The notes under the pieces are model-generated. The model made no database searches. It was not told the origin of the DNA and worked only from the letters and a program-made list of their open reading frames with translations. A DNA stretch of 64,000 nt from Candidatus Omnitrophota bacterium (lineage in GTDB: Bacteria > Hinthialibacterota > Hinthialibacteria > Hinthialibacterales > Hinthialibacteraceae): assembly GCA_040755155.1 (NCBI GenBank), contig JBFMBP010000150.1, forward strand, positions 40,001 through 104,000, written 5' to 3'. Positions within the stretch are counted from its first letter, which is position 1, and each line of letters starts with the position of its first letter. This document shows positions 28,233 through 36,819 of this stretch, one piece after another. Position numbers and translations under genes: made by a program.

Positions 28233-28681
28233 TGACCGATCTTCAAAATTTGTACCAGGAAGTCATTCTCGACCATTCCAAGCGCCCCCGGAATTGCAAG
28301 GAGATGTGCGACGCCAATTACAAGGCGGAAGGCTTCAATCCTCTTTGCGGCGACCGGTTCATCATCTTCTTGCACGTTGACGATGGAATCGTTAAAGACG
28401 TTTCGTTTACCGGCGCGGGCTGCGCCATCTCCACCGCTTCCGCTTCGTTAATGACCGAAAGTCTCAAAGGGAAAACATTAGCGGAAGTGGAAGAGATTTT
28501 CCACAATTTCCATCATCTCGTCGCCGGCGATGAAGAGAGCGTTAGCGAATTTCCTTCTCTAGGAAAGTTAAAAGCCTTGGCGGGCGTTCGCGCTTTTCCC
28601 ATGCGCGTCAAATGCGCCACCTTGGCTTGGCACACCATGCAAGCGGCCATCAATAATGAAGAGATGGTTACGACGGAATAG
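28232..28681 (+). CDS. sufU: SufU-type sulfur acceptor / IscU-like protein
   Basis: A 149-residue zinc-dependent sulfurtransferase partner of SufS. The three Cys plus Asp of the family are present: Cys39 and Asp41 in NPLCGDRF, Cys64 in GAGCAIS, and Cys128 in VKCATLAW. The insertion between the second and third Cys is typical of SufU rather than IscU. The ATG overlaps the sufS stop by one base. Confidence 0.95.
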   Translation: MTDLQNLYQEVILDHSKRPRNCKEMCDANYKAEGFNPLCGDRFIIFLHVDDGIVKDVSFTGAGCAISTASASLMTESLKGKTLAEVEEIFHNFHHLVAGDEESVSEFPSLGKLKALAGVRAFPMRVKCATLAWHTMQAAINNEEMVTTE

Positions 28682-28687
28682 CTGGTT

Positions 28688-29089
28688 ATGGAGACGAACG
28701 CCATGAATAACATAGATCCGCAAAATCCCGATTCTCAAAATCATACCGGCGGCGAAATGGCAGCGCCCCAAAATATCTCTTCCTTCAATTTCGATTTGGA
28801 AGGAGCAGTCATTGCGGTTTTGAGAACCGTCTACGATCCCGAAATCCCCGTCAATATCTACGAGTTGGGCTTGGTTTACGACGTATTCGTCGATAATAAC
28901 GGCAGCTGCCGCATCGTCATGACGCTTACTTCTCCCGCCTGCCCGGTGGCCGAATCGCTTCCCATAGAAGTGGAGGCGAAAGTGAACGCCATCGAGGGCA
29001 TTCAATCCTGCGATGTGGAAATCGTTTGGGAGCCGTCGTGGAATCCCGATATGATGAGCGAAGCCGCCAAACTCGAACTTGGATTCTGA
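28688..29089 (+). CDS. sufT: SufT-like Fe-S assembly factor (MIP18/DUF59 family)
   Basis: A 133-residue protein whose C-terminal 95 residues form a MIP18/DUF59 domain: VLRTVYDPEIPVNIYELGLV, with the DPE motif, and MTLTSPACPVAE, with the conserved Cys. SufT proteins help mature Fe-S enzymes and are often last in suf operons, as here. The N-terminal 40 residues are Asn/Gln-rich and unconserved. ATG 28688 or an in-frame ATG at 28703 could be used. I see no terminator after it. Confidence 0.9.
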   Translation: METNAMNNIDPQNPDSQNHTGGEMAAPQNISSFNFDLEGAVIAVLRTVYDPEIPVNIYELGLVYDVFVDNNGSCRIVMTLTSPACPVAESLPIEVEAKVNAIEGIQSCDVEIVWEPSWNPDMMSEAAKLELGF

Positions 29090-29262
29090 CCCTTCGACGA
29101 TTGTGCGGATATCCCGTACCTATCTTTCGATCCTCTCTCCTTCTTGCGGAATTATTTCTTTCCCATCGAAAGTCCTGGAATTTTGACAGGGAAATGGGTA
29201 TGATGAATTCCGTATCATCGGCTTTGAGAAAATATGCCCTTTTTTACTTTCAAACCGGTAAG

Positions 29263-29290
29263 TTGACGATCTCGCGCAAATTCATATAAT
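29263..29290 (+). promoter_or_regulatory. Sigma-70 promoter for the GspF/PilC gene
   Basis: TTGACG (29263-29268), a 16-bp spacer and a perfect TATAAT (29285-29290) predict a start near 29297, about 140 nt before the ATG. The rest of the 29090-29437 gap shows nothing further. Confidence 0.7.
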
Positions 29291-29437
29291 ATTTATAAGC
29301 GGGACTTGCTCTGCAAATACTTTTTAGCCATTTTCATTCAGAGTTTACGTAAAAGATGGAACGATCGAGAAAGAAGAGGATGTTCTTTCTCCTAACTATA
29401 ACAACCCTGGACGCTATCGGTTGTTGGGAGGCGAAGA

Positions 29438-30685
29438 ATGCCGACGTTTTCCTATAAGGCGTTAGATAAAGGCGGAAAGGAAATTCGCGGGAATATCGAA
29501 GCGACGGGCGAAGAGGCCGTTGTCGAGCGGTTGCGCAGCATGGGGTATTACGTTACCCAGGTCAACCGCTCCAAACAGGGCATCGGCCAGGTCGATCTCT
29601 TGGATTTGCCCATTTTCCGCATCGTGGGCAAGATTTTGTCCCGCGGAAAAGTCGGATTGAAAAACCTATCCGCTTTTTCCCGCCAATTGGCGACGCTGAT
29701 CGGCGCAGGGCTTCCGCTCTTGCGCAGTTTGCAAATCCTCCGCGAGCAAGTGGAAGACAAGAATCTTAAGGATGCGCTGATAGGAATCACCGAATCCGTC
29801 GAAGGCGGCAGCACGCTCTCCGAAGCCATGGCGAAATACCCTCGCATTTTCAACCGGCTCTATGTGAACATGGTCAAAGCGGGAGAGATCGGCGGCGCGT
29901 TGGAGCAGGTTCTCGACCGTCTCGCCATGTTTCAGGAAAAAAGCCAGGCGGTCCGCTCCAAGGTCAAGGGCGCGATGTGGTATCCCGCCGTCGTCATCAC
30001 CATTGCGATGTCCGTCGTGGCGATCATCATGATCTTCGTCGTTCCCAAGTTCGCGGATATGTTTTCCGGACTGGGAGCGGAGTTGCCCTATCCCACACAG
30101 GTTTTAATTAACATCAGCCACGGCTTAGTGGATTATTGGTATATTCCTCTCGCCGCGATCATAGGGATCATCGTATTGTTCAAATTAATGGCGAGCACCA
30201 ATCAAGGGCGCTATATTATCGACCGCGTTTTGCTCAGGCTGCCCATCTTCGGCGGCATTGTGCAAAAGTCGGCCATCGCCCGTTTCGCCCGTACCTTCGG
30301 AACACTGCTGGATACGGGCGTTCCCATTCTGCAAACGCTATTGATCGTTAAAGATACGTCAGGCAACGAAGTGATTTCCCGCGCCATGGTGGAGATTCAC
30401 TCTTCCATCCGCGATGGAGATACGGTTTCGGAACCGATGAAAGCGTTCCCCATCTTTCCTCCCCTTGTGGTTCATATGGTGGCAGTCGGCGAGGAGACGG
30501 GCGCTTTGGATCAGATGCTGATTAAAGTGGCGGAAGCTTACGAACGCGAGGTCGATGATGCGGTCGAAGGTCTCGCCAAACTCATCGAACCGTTGCTGAT
30601 CGTTATGTTGGGAGGCATCATCGGCGGCGTCGTCGTCGCGCTCTACCTCCCCATCTTCAACATTTCCAACGTTATCGGAAAATAA
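29438..30685 (+). CDS. Type II secretion / type IV pilus inner membrane protein (GspF/PilC family)
   Basis: A 415-residue inner membrane platform protein for type IV pilus or type II secretion assembly. It starts MPTFSYKALDKGGKEIRG, the typical N-terminus. It has two GspF domains, about 75-198 (FSRQLATLIGAGLPLLRSL) and about 278-400 (FARTFGTLLDTGVPILQTL), and three hydrophobic segments, the last near 380-402. ATG 29438 follows gggaggcg. No other pilus or secretion genes lie nearby, so it is either an orphan or part of a scattered system. A strong terminator follows. Confidence 0.95.
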   Translation: MPTFSYKALDKGGKEIRGNIEATGEEAVVERLRSMGYYVTQVNRSKQGIGQVDLLDLPIFRIVGKILSRGKVGLKNLSAFSRQLATLIGAGLPLLRSLQILREQVEDKNLKDALIGITESVEGGSTLSEAMAKYPRIFNRLYVNMVKAGEIGGALEQVLDRLAMFQEKSQAVRSKVKGAMWYPAVVITIAMSVVAIIMIFVVPKFADMFSGLGAELPYPTQVLINISHGLVDYWYIPLAAIIGIIVLFKLMASTNQGRYIIDRVLLRLPIFGGIVQKSAIARFARTFGTLLDTGVPILQTLLIVKDTSGNEVISRAMVEIHSSIRDGDTVSEPMKAFPIFPPLVVHMVAVGEETGALDQMLIKVAEAYEREVDDAVEGLAKLIEPLLIVMLGGIIGGVVVALYLPIFNISNVIGK

Positions 30686-30711
30686 TCGAAATTTTAGCCA
30701 ATACAAAGAAT

Positions 30712-30749
30712 ACGCCCCGTTGAATTTTTCCAGCGGGGCGTTGTTTTTT
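30712..30749 (+). terminator. Rho-independent terminator after the GspF/PilC gene
   Basis: The stem cgccccg (30713-30719) / cggggcg (30734-30740) has a 14-nt loop and is followed by ttg and six T residues. It lies 27 nt after the stop at 30685. Confidence 0.85.
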
Positions 30750-30903
30750 ATCTTTACTCTTTTGGCTATTCGCTCCTGAAGGTATAATATAAAACTTGCC
30801 ATTTTGCGAATGAGATAGATGATCCCGCCGCGATCGGCGGTCGAACGATGTTGAAACCGATTTATAACGATGTCGCCGATTTCAACGCGCCAGTCAGGAA
30901 AAT

Positions 30904-32622
30904 ATGTCGTCAAACAAACCTCTAATCGTTCAAAGCGATAAAACCGTTTTTCTCGATGTCGACTCCGATGGTTACGAAGAAGCTCGCGATATACTTGGCG
31001 CTTTCGCCGAACTGATTAAATGCCCCGAACATATTCATACTTACGTCATAACCCCTCTATCGCTTTGGAATGCAGCCAGCGCCGGCTTGACGGCGGAGGA
31101 AGTCGTGCAAAATTTAGAGAAGCATTCCCGCTACGCCATTCCCGGCAATGTGAAGGTGGATATCGTCGAGTATATGGGGCGGTATGGTAGGCTCCTCCTT
31201 GAAAAAGAAAACGGACGGCTATTGCTGCGCAGCCAGGACTCTTCCTTATTGGATGAAATTGTCCGTCATAAAAAGACGCAGCCCTATATCGGCGAACGGC
31301 TGAATGCCCATACGGTGGAAATCGGCGGCGATTATCGCGGCCATCTCAAGCAGAATCTGCTGAAAATCGGATTTCCCGTCAAGGACCTGGCCGGTTACGT
31401 GGAAGGCTCGCCGTTGGATATCACGCTGCGCGAGCAAACCTTGGGAGGACGTCCTTTCTATTTGCGCGATTACCAGCGTTCCGCCGTTTCCGTATTCTAT
31501 CGCGGCGGCGGGGCGGACGGGGGAAGCGGCGCCATCGTATTGCCTTGCGGCGCGGGAAAGACTATCATCGGCCTCGGCGTCATGGCGGAAATGAAGCGGC
31601 AAACCTTGATCTTGGTCACCAACATCGTCGCCTTGCGGCAATGGCGCCGCGAAATTCTGGATAAAACCTACTTGGACGAAAGCGCCGTTTGCGAATACAG
31701 CGGCGAATGCAAAGAGATCGGTCCCATCACCCTCGCCACCTATCAAATTTTAACCTTCCGTAAAAATAAAGAAGAAGATTTTCCTCATCTGAAGGTATTC
31801 GAAGCTCAGGATTGGGGATTGATTATTTATGACGAGGTGCATCTGCTTCCGGCGCCGGTATTCCGCATCACCGCCGATATCCAGGCGCGGCGGCGGCTGG
31901 GATTGACCGCTACGCTTATCCGCGAGGATGGTTTGGAGACGGACGTCTTCAGTTTGATCGGACCCAAATGCTACGACGTTCCTTGGAAAGTTTTGGAAAA
32001 ACAAGGGTGGATCGCTACGGCGGAATGCCATGAAATCCGGACGCCGATGGCGCCGGAACTGCGGCATGAATACGTCGTCTCCCCCCCGCGGGAACAATAC
32101 CGCATCGCCTCGGAAAATCCGTTGAAATTGGACGTATTGGAAAAATTGCTCTATCGCCATAAAGACGACCGCGTGTTGGTCATCGGCCAGTATTTGCGCC
32201 AACTGAAAATCGTCGCCAGCGTTTTCCATCTTCCCCTGATTACGGGGCAAACGCCGAACTTGGAGCGGGAAAAATTATATGCTCGATTCCGGACGGGAGA
32301 AATCGGCGGACTTGTGGTTTCGAAGGTAGCCAATTTCGCCGTGGATTTGCCGGAAGCGAATATCGCCATCCAGATTTCCGGATCCTTCGGCTCACGCCAA
32401 GAAGAAGCCCAACGCCTGGGACGAATCTTACGCCCAAAAGCGGAGGGCGCGATCGCTCACTTTTATACGATCGTCACCCGCGACAGCAACGAAGGCGAAT
32501 TCGCGCAAAAACGGCAACGCTTTTTAGCCGAACAGGGATATCAATATTCCATTCAAAACATGGAAGACGATCGCGGCTTGGCAAACCGGATTTTGACGAT
32601 CGTTCCCGGTCGAGCATCATGA
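30904..32622 (+). CDS. XPB/Rad25-type DNA helicase
   Basis: A 572-residue SF2 DNA helicase of the bacterial XPB family, related to the TFIIH/nucleotide-excision-repair helicase. After an N-terminal helicase-associated domain (about 1-180) come Walker A CGAGKT (215-220), DEVH box (310-313), motif III TAT, the XPB-specific RED motif Arg340-Glu341-Asp342, and motif VI QRLGRILRP. Length and motif order match known bacterial XPB proteins. The ATG at 30904 has a weak ribosome binding site. The next gene overlaps by 4 nt (atga), implying a two-protein unit. Confidence 0.93.
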   Translation: MSSNKPLIVQSDKTVFLDVDSDGYEEARDILGAFAELIKCPEHIHTYVITPLSLWNAASAGLTAEEVVQNLEKHSRYAIPGNVKVDIVEYMGRYGRLLLEKENGRLLLRSQDSSLLDEIVRHKKTQPYIGERLNAHTVEIGGDYRGHLKQNLLKIGFPVKDLAGYVEGSPLDITLREQTLGGRPFYLRDYQRSAVSVFYRGGGADGGSGAIVLPCGAGKTIIGLGVMAEMKRQTLILVTNIVALRQWRREILDKTYLDESAVCEYSGECKEIGPITLATYQILTFRKNKEEDFPHLKVFEAQDWGLIIYDEVHLLPAPVFRITADIQARRRLGLTATLIREDGLETDVFSLIGPKCYDVPWKVLEKQGWIATAECHEIRTPMAPELRHEYVVSPPREQYRIASENPLKLDVLEKLLYRHKDDRVLVIGQYLRQLKIVASVFHLPLITGQTPNLEREKLYARFRTGEIGGLVVSKVANFAVDLPEANIAIQISGSFGSRQEEAQRLGRILRPKAEGAIAHFYTIVTRDSNEGEFAQKRQRFLAEQGYQYSIQNMEDDRGLANRILTIVPGRAS

Positions 32623-34160
32623 ACTTATCCAACCTTCTGGTTCATCTCCCCCATGAACAGCTGCAACGGCTGGCAGACGAATTCGGCCTTTCTTCGTTGA
32701 CGCCCTCCAAACGCAATTTGTTGCAGGCGCTTATGGTTCGCTATCGCGATCGGGATTTCTTGGCGGAGGTTTTGACGGAATTGCCCGCTTCCTGCCGCAG
32801 ACTGCTGCGGACATTGGTTTTTTTTGTCGATTCGGATAACGGATTGATTCGCATCCCTGAGGAATTGCGGCAAGCCTGGCGCGGCGAAACTCCTCTCTCG
32901 GAACAATGGCTGATTCTGTACGAAAAAGGATTTCTTTTCCCTGCCGGTTCGGAATACCCGGACGCCGTTATGCTTCCGGACGAAATCCGGCGCAATTTGC
33001 GGACGTTGTTTTTTTCCCAAACCGGCCGTCTATCGCCGCAGGGAGAAATGAAATGGGATGACGCCCGTTTGCAGGACGATGCGCTGGAATCAATTTTTCA
33101 TCTGCTCTGCCTTCTGCGCCGCGTCCGCGCCAAACGGACGCAAAAGGGGGAAATCCACAAAAAAATCGTCGATCGATGGCGGCAACGGATTGGAATTGAC
33201 TCTGGAGGCGGCGATTTGTTCGCCTTTGCCTTCGAGTATTGTCTGCAAAAAGGTTTATTGATCGATCGCCAAAACAAATACGTCCTTGCGCCTTCGGCGG
33301 AAGATTGGATGGCGCAAAACGAAGAAGAAATGCGGCGCGATCTATGGCGTCATCTCTTGCGGCGACGCATCCTTGGCGACTTCGGATTCCAACAACTGGC
33401 CATCGTTCTGTTAACGGCGGAGAAATCCGTTTGCGAAAGCGGGGGAACGCCGTTGTTTCTTTTGAAGGATTTGGAGAAGGAGTTTTTACGGGGCATCCAT
33501 CCCAAGGATATGCTGCAATTGGATCCATCTCGATCCATACAAGAATCCATGCGGCGGCTGCAATCGCTTGGACTTCTACGGATGAATCATGGCGAAGAAC
33601 CTGCATTTCATTTCACTCCCGCAGGCGTTCATATTCTGTTTGGAAGGGAAATTCTCGAACCTGCTCAAGAACCTTCCTCCGCACTATGCGTTCTGCAGCC
33701 GAATTATGAATTGCTGGCGCCTCCGACGGCGGAGTATTCGATCTTGTGGAAACTAGACCGGATGGCGGAGTTCAAGCGGCGGGATGTTATGACGACGTTT
33801 CAGTTGACGCAAAAAAGCGTCGTCGGCGCATTGCGCGCCGGATGGGACGCTGGCGAGATGATCTCATTCTTGGAAACGGCCGCAGGAGGAAAAATTCCCG
33901 AAAACGTGCGCTACAGCCTGGAGGATTGGCGCCGCAAGTATGGAAGAATCAAACTGTATCGAACCGTCCTGGTGGAATGCGACGCGCCGGAATTGGCCGA
34001 CGAAATGCTGCACGTGCCCGAAGTGAAGGATTTGCTGGGCGAGCGGGTGTCGGAACGGCATTTCGTTCTGCCGGAATCTAAAGCCAAATTACTGATGAGG
34101 GCGCTGCAAGAACGCGGTTACGAACCGTCCGCCGCCCGTAAATTGTCGGAAGAGGATTGA
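32619..34160 (+). CDS. Helicase-associated domain protein, XPB partner
   Basis: A 513-residue protein of the kind found beside bacterial XPB. The N-terminal part (NLSNLLVHLPHEQLQRLADE, then FLAEVLTELPASCRRLLRTL) is helical. The C-terminal part contains a Helicase_C_3-like (XPB/Ssl2-associated) domain around 335-460: LCVLQPNYELLAPP, RAGWDAGEMISFLE, PENVRYSLEDW. It lacks any helicase ATPase motifs. Translation is coupled to XPB through a 4-nt overlap. The name reflects family and context; its activity is unknown. A terminator follows 60 nt after the stop. Confidence 0.85.
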   Translation: MNLSNLLVHLPHEQLQRLADEFGLSSLTPSKRNLLQALMVRYRDRDFLAEVLTELPASCRRLLRTLVFFVDSDNGLIRIPEELRQAWRGETPLSEQWLILYEKGFLFPAGSEYPDAVMLPDEIRRNLRTLFFSQTGRLSPQGEMKWDDARLQDDALESIFHLLCLLRRVRAKRTQKGEIHKKIVDRWRQRIGIDSGGGDLFAFAFEYCLQKGLLIDRQNKYVLAPSAEDWMAQNEEEMRRDLWRHLLRRRILGDFGFQQLAIVLLTAEKSVCESGGTPLFLLKDLEKEFLRGIHPKDMLQLDPSRSIQESMRRLQSLGLLRMNHGEEPAFHFTPAGVHILFGREILEPAQEPSSALCVLQPNYELLAPPTAEYSILWKLDRMAEFKRRDVMTTFQLTQKSVVGALRAGWDAGEMISFLETAAGGKIPENVRYSLEDWRRKYGRIKLYRTVLVECDAPELADEMLHVPEVKDLLGERVSERHFVLPESKAKLLMRALQERGYEPSAARKLSEED

Positions 34161-34204
34161 CGGTTGGGTGGCAAAGGCATGGCGCAGCCTGCCTTTACTC
34201 TTCT
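34161..34204. repeat. Short intergenic hairpin repeat ending in actctt
   Basis: aaaggca/tgccttt arms (about 34174-34197) enclose a smaller ggc/gcc stem, and the hairpin is followed by actctt. It matches in plan the hairpins at 10055 and 16674, again directly after a stop codon. Confidence 0.45.
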
Positions 34205-34219
34205 ATCGAAATTTCGTGT

Positions 34220-34247
34220 CCCAGCCTTGAAAGGCTGGGCTTTTTTT
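34220..34247 (+). terminator. Rho-independent terminator of the XPB pair
   Basis: The perfect stem cccagcct-tgaa-aggctggg (34220-34239) is followed by c and seven T residues (34241-34247). Confidence 0.9.
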
Positions 34248-34250
34248 AAA

Positions 34251-34353
34251 TGCCCCTTTAAAGGGGCAAACGGTAATAGCCCGCCGTTTTAACGGCGGGT
34301 TGGCTTGCGCCGCTCTGGAAAAATTCATTCAACTTGCGGACGAGACGTCCGCA
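34251..34353. repeat. Cluster of three short perfect hairpins
   Basis: Downstream of the terminator come the 18-bp palindrome tgcccctttaaaggggca (34251-34268), cccgccg/cggcggg (34280-34299) and tgcggacg/cgtccgca (34335-34353). They occupy most of the gap before the glycosyltransferase gene. They are unlike one another in sequence. Their role is unknown. Confidence 0.5.
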
Positions 34354-34384
34354 CTCCCAGACTGCGTAACATGGATTTAAAACT

Positions 34385-35515
34385 ATGGAACCGCGAAAAA
34401 TCCGCGTATTGATGTTGACCACCGATTCCGAAATCTGCGGAACCGAGCGGATCATTTTATCCCTGTTGCGCCATATCGACCGGAGCCGGTTCGAACCATC
34501 GTTGGTTACGCTTTTCGGCCCTGGCGATTTGATCGATGCGGCAAAAGAGTGGGGCGTTCCCGGCGTCAACCTGAAACTGCGCGAAGAATCTCTCTGGAAA
34601 GGTCTGGCCGCCTGGCGCCGTTTGCTTCGTGAGTTTCAGCCGGATGTCATTCAAAGCCTGCTGATTCATTCCAACCTTCTTGGCCGTTTGACGGTTTTAT
34701 TTCGACGAAAAATCAAGTTATTGTCCGGCATCAGTACGGTTTATACTGTCGAAGGATACGGGCGGCTTTACGCCTGGATCGAACGGCTCACTCATCCTTT
34801 GGATACCCTTTACGTCGTCAATTCCGAATTGGGACTCGACAAGGTGCTCCATCTCATCCGCTTGCCGGGAAAAAAGATCGCTTTGGTTCATAATGGCATC
34901 GAAACAACCGTAGATGAAGGCGATTCGGAAAAACTTCGCTGCGAGGTTCGGCGGGAATTCGGTTTAGCGGAAAACCATCTTGTCGCGGGCATCGTGGCGC
35001 AAATGCGTCCTGCCAAGCGTCATGATTTGCTAATCCAAGCGGCAGCTAGGTTGAAGATGCGGTTTCCCGAACTTCGTTTATTATTTGTCGGACAAGGGGA
35101 GATGGAATCGGCTTTGCGTGACTTGGCCGAAAAAGAAGGCGTAGCCGAGGAAACGATTTTCGCTGGATATCGCCATGACGCCCGCCGAATTCTTTATGGG
35201 ATGGATATCTTCGCATTGCCCTCGGACGTCGAAGGCGAACCGGTCTCTCTAATGGAAGCAATGGATGCTGGTCTACCGGTAATCACCGCCCGCACGGGAG
35301 GGATTCCTGAAATCGTGGAAGAGGGCAAGTCGGGCTTGATTTTTACGCCGAAAGATTTGGATGGGTTGGAGATAGCATTGGCGGAATTGTTAAACGACGG
35401 GGATAGAAGACGGCGTATAGGCCAAGCGGCGAAAAATCGGATCCGCGAGGCCTTTTCCGCCGAGCGTATGACGGCGCAGTTCGAGGATTTGTATCAGCGC
35501 TGTATGCAAAGTTAA
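34385..35515 (+). CDS. Glycosyltransferase, GT4 family
   Basis: A 376-residue retaining glycosyltransferase with GT-B fold. The N-terminal domain starts MEPRKIRVLMLTTDSEICGTER, with the acceptor-binding GT motif. The C-terminal domain has LVAGIVAQMRPAKRHDLLIQ, the PSDVEGEPVSLMEAMDAGLP stretch with the EPVSLMEAM donor-binding E-x7-E motif, and GGIPEIVEEGKSG. It probably transfers a sugar from a nucleotide donor to an envelope or exported glycan. No polysaccharide cluster surrounds it. No clear ribosome binding site precedes ATG 34385. Confidence 0.93.
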   Translation: MEPRKIRVLMLTTDSEICGTERIILSLLRHIDRSRFEPSLVTLFGPGDLIDAAKEWGVPGVNLKLREESLWKGLAAWRRLLREFQPDVIQSLLIHSNLLGRLTVLFRRKIKLLSGISTVYTVEGYGRLYAWIERLTHPLDTLYVVNSELGLDKVLHLIRLPGKKIALVHNGIETTVDEGDSEKLRCEVRREFGLAENHLVAGIVAQMRPAKRHDLLIQAAARLKMRFPELRLLFVGQGEMESALRDLAEKEGVAEETIFAGYRHDARRILYGMDIFALPSDVEGEPVSLMEAMDAGLPVITARTGGIPEIVEEGKSGLIFTPKDLDGLEIALAELLNDGDRRRRIGQAAKNRIREAFSAERMTAQFEDLYQRCMQS

Positions 35516-35551
35516 AGCCTGCGCCTTCTCATTCCGCAAAAGGCGCAGGCT
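35516..35551. terminator. Bidirectional terminator between convergent genes
   Basis: A perfect 12-bp stem, agcctgcgcctt (35516-35527) / aaggcgcaggct (35540-35551), has a 12-nt loop and lies between the glycosyltransferase stop and the pal stop. T-rich bases follow on the plus side (agtaatttta). Confidence 0.8.
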
Positions 35552-35589
35552 AGTAATTTTATATCGCTATTCGAATCGCTCGTTCCGGT

Positions 35590-36147
35590 TTAGCGGGCTT
35601 GACGAACACCAAAGAATTCGTCCCGGCGATTGACCTTCCAGCAGCTTTCGTCGTGGCAGGTCTCGAGGGGCTTCTCTTCGCCCATAGAGCGGGTAACGAT
35701 CCGTTCCGCCGCAACGCCTTTTTCCATTAGGAAGTTCTGCGCCGATTTGGAACGCCGTTCGCCGAGCGCCATGTTGTATTCGTTGGTGCCGCGCTCGTCG
35801 CAATGGCCTTCAATAACGACGAGGAATTCGGGATGGGCGACCAAATAGGCGGCGATTTTGGTCAAGCAATCGATCCACTCCGGCTTGATATCCGACTTAT
35901 CGTAATCGAAGTGAATCCGGTCGCAGATTCCCGCCGGCGCATCAGGCAATTTGGAGAAAGGAACCTCTTCGCCTAGGGGCGGACGATCCGTTGGTCCTTC
36001 CGACGGCGGCGGCGGCGGAGTTCCCGCTTTTTCCGCGCGAGCATAAGCGCCTTTTCCCGCCGTTCCTTTTGTCGCGCAACCCGTCATAAGACCGGCTATC
36101 AACAAAAGAACCATTACAGTCAAGACTGTGCTTTTCATCTTTGTCAT
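35590..36147 (-). CDS. pal: Peptidoglycan-associated lipoprotein Pal (OmpA-like)
   Basis: A 185-residue outer membrane lipoprotein. The signal peptide ends in the lipobox LMTGC with Cys24 as the acylation site. A Pro-rich linker follows (TPPPPPSEGPTDRPP). The OmpA-like peptidoglycan-binding domain has IHFDYDKSDIKPEW, VVIEGHCDERGTNEYNMALGERRS and RSMGEEKP. It completes the Tol-Pal system with the upstream tol genes. The ATG at 36147 has ggagg 11 nt upstream. It is separated from tolB by about 670 nt, so it likely has its own promoter. Confidence 0.95.
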   Translation of the reverse strand: MTKMKSTVLTVMVLLLIAGLMTGCATKGTAGKGAYARAEKAGTPPPPPSEGPTDRPPLGEEVPFSKLPDAPAGICDRIHFDYDKSDIKPEWIDCLTKIAAYLVAHPEFLVVIEGHCDERGTNEYNMALGERRSKSAQNFLMEKGVAAERIVTRSMGEEKPLETCHDESCWKVNRRDEFFGVRQAR

Positions 36148-36819
36148 CTTAATTAGAACCTCCCAGTTCTTCTAAAATAAATCTATTCGTTAATAATTTT
36201 CCGAATATTCTTTTTCTCTTCGAAAACAACCGTACAAGTTTGACACTCTAACTCTCTAGAATCAAGTGGTTTTTCACCGGCCTATTCATGCTTCGATCAT
36301 TCGAGAACAGGATGTCATATTCTTTGTTTTTCTTCAACCATGCGCCGCTAATTTACGCGATTTTTTTTTCATTTTCTATACTCAATCCAGTCCCTAGAGG
36401 AGAGAAATCGCTAAATTCACGATTTTCCCATTTCTTTTGGGCCGTCTTCGCAAAATATCTCTATTGCGTTTCGGTTGAAAAAGCAATTGGATTTCCCTAT
36501 TGCAAAAGGAGAGATAAGAAACGTAAGACGGCGCCATTCGCCATAAAAAGAATTGCGGCGAACGGCGTTTATCGGCATCGCCTCGCAAGATAAGGAAGGA
36601 ACGAGCGTCCATAAGCGGCGGCTAAGATCAGCCATAACAAACCACAATAAATTCATCATAAGCGCATATCGCCCGCTCATAGAAGAGAGTAATCCTTAAA
36701 ACTTAAAATATGTAAGTTAAAAAAGAACCTATTCCCAAAATTGTATATATAATTTATCTCAACCGTTGCCGGTTTGCAAGCAAAGCAGCGCCTTTCGAAA
36801 AAAAAACGCGATCAAATTC
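36148..36819. other. Long AT-rich gap between tolB and pal
   Basis: About 670 nt without a convincing gene on either strand. Open frames here overlap each other and lack family resemblance. It should hold the pal promoter and leader (minus strand, right part) and any tolB terminator (left part), but I cannot point to clear boxes. tolB and pal are normally adjacent, so the gap is unusual. Confidence 0.5.
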
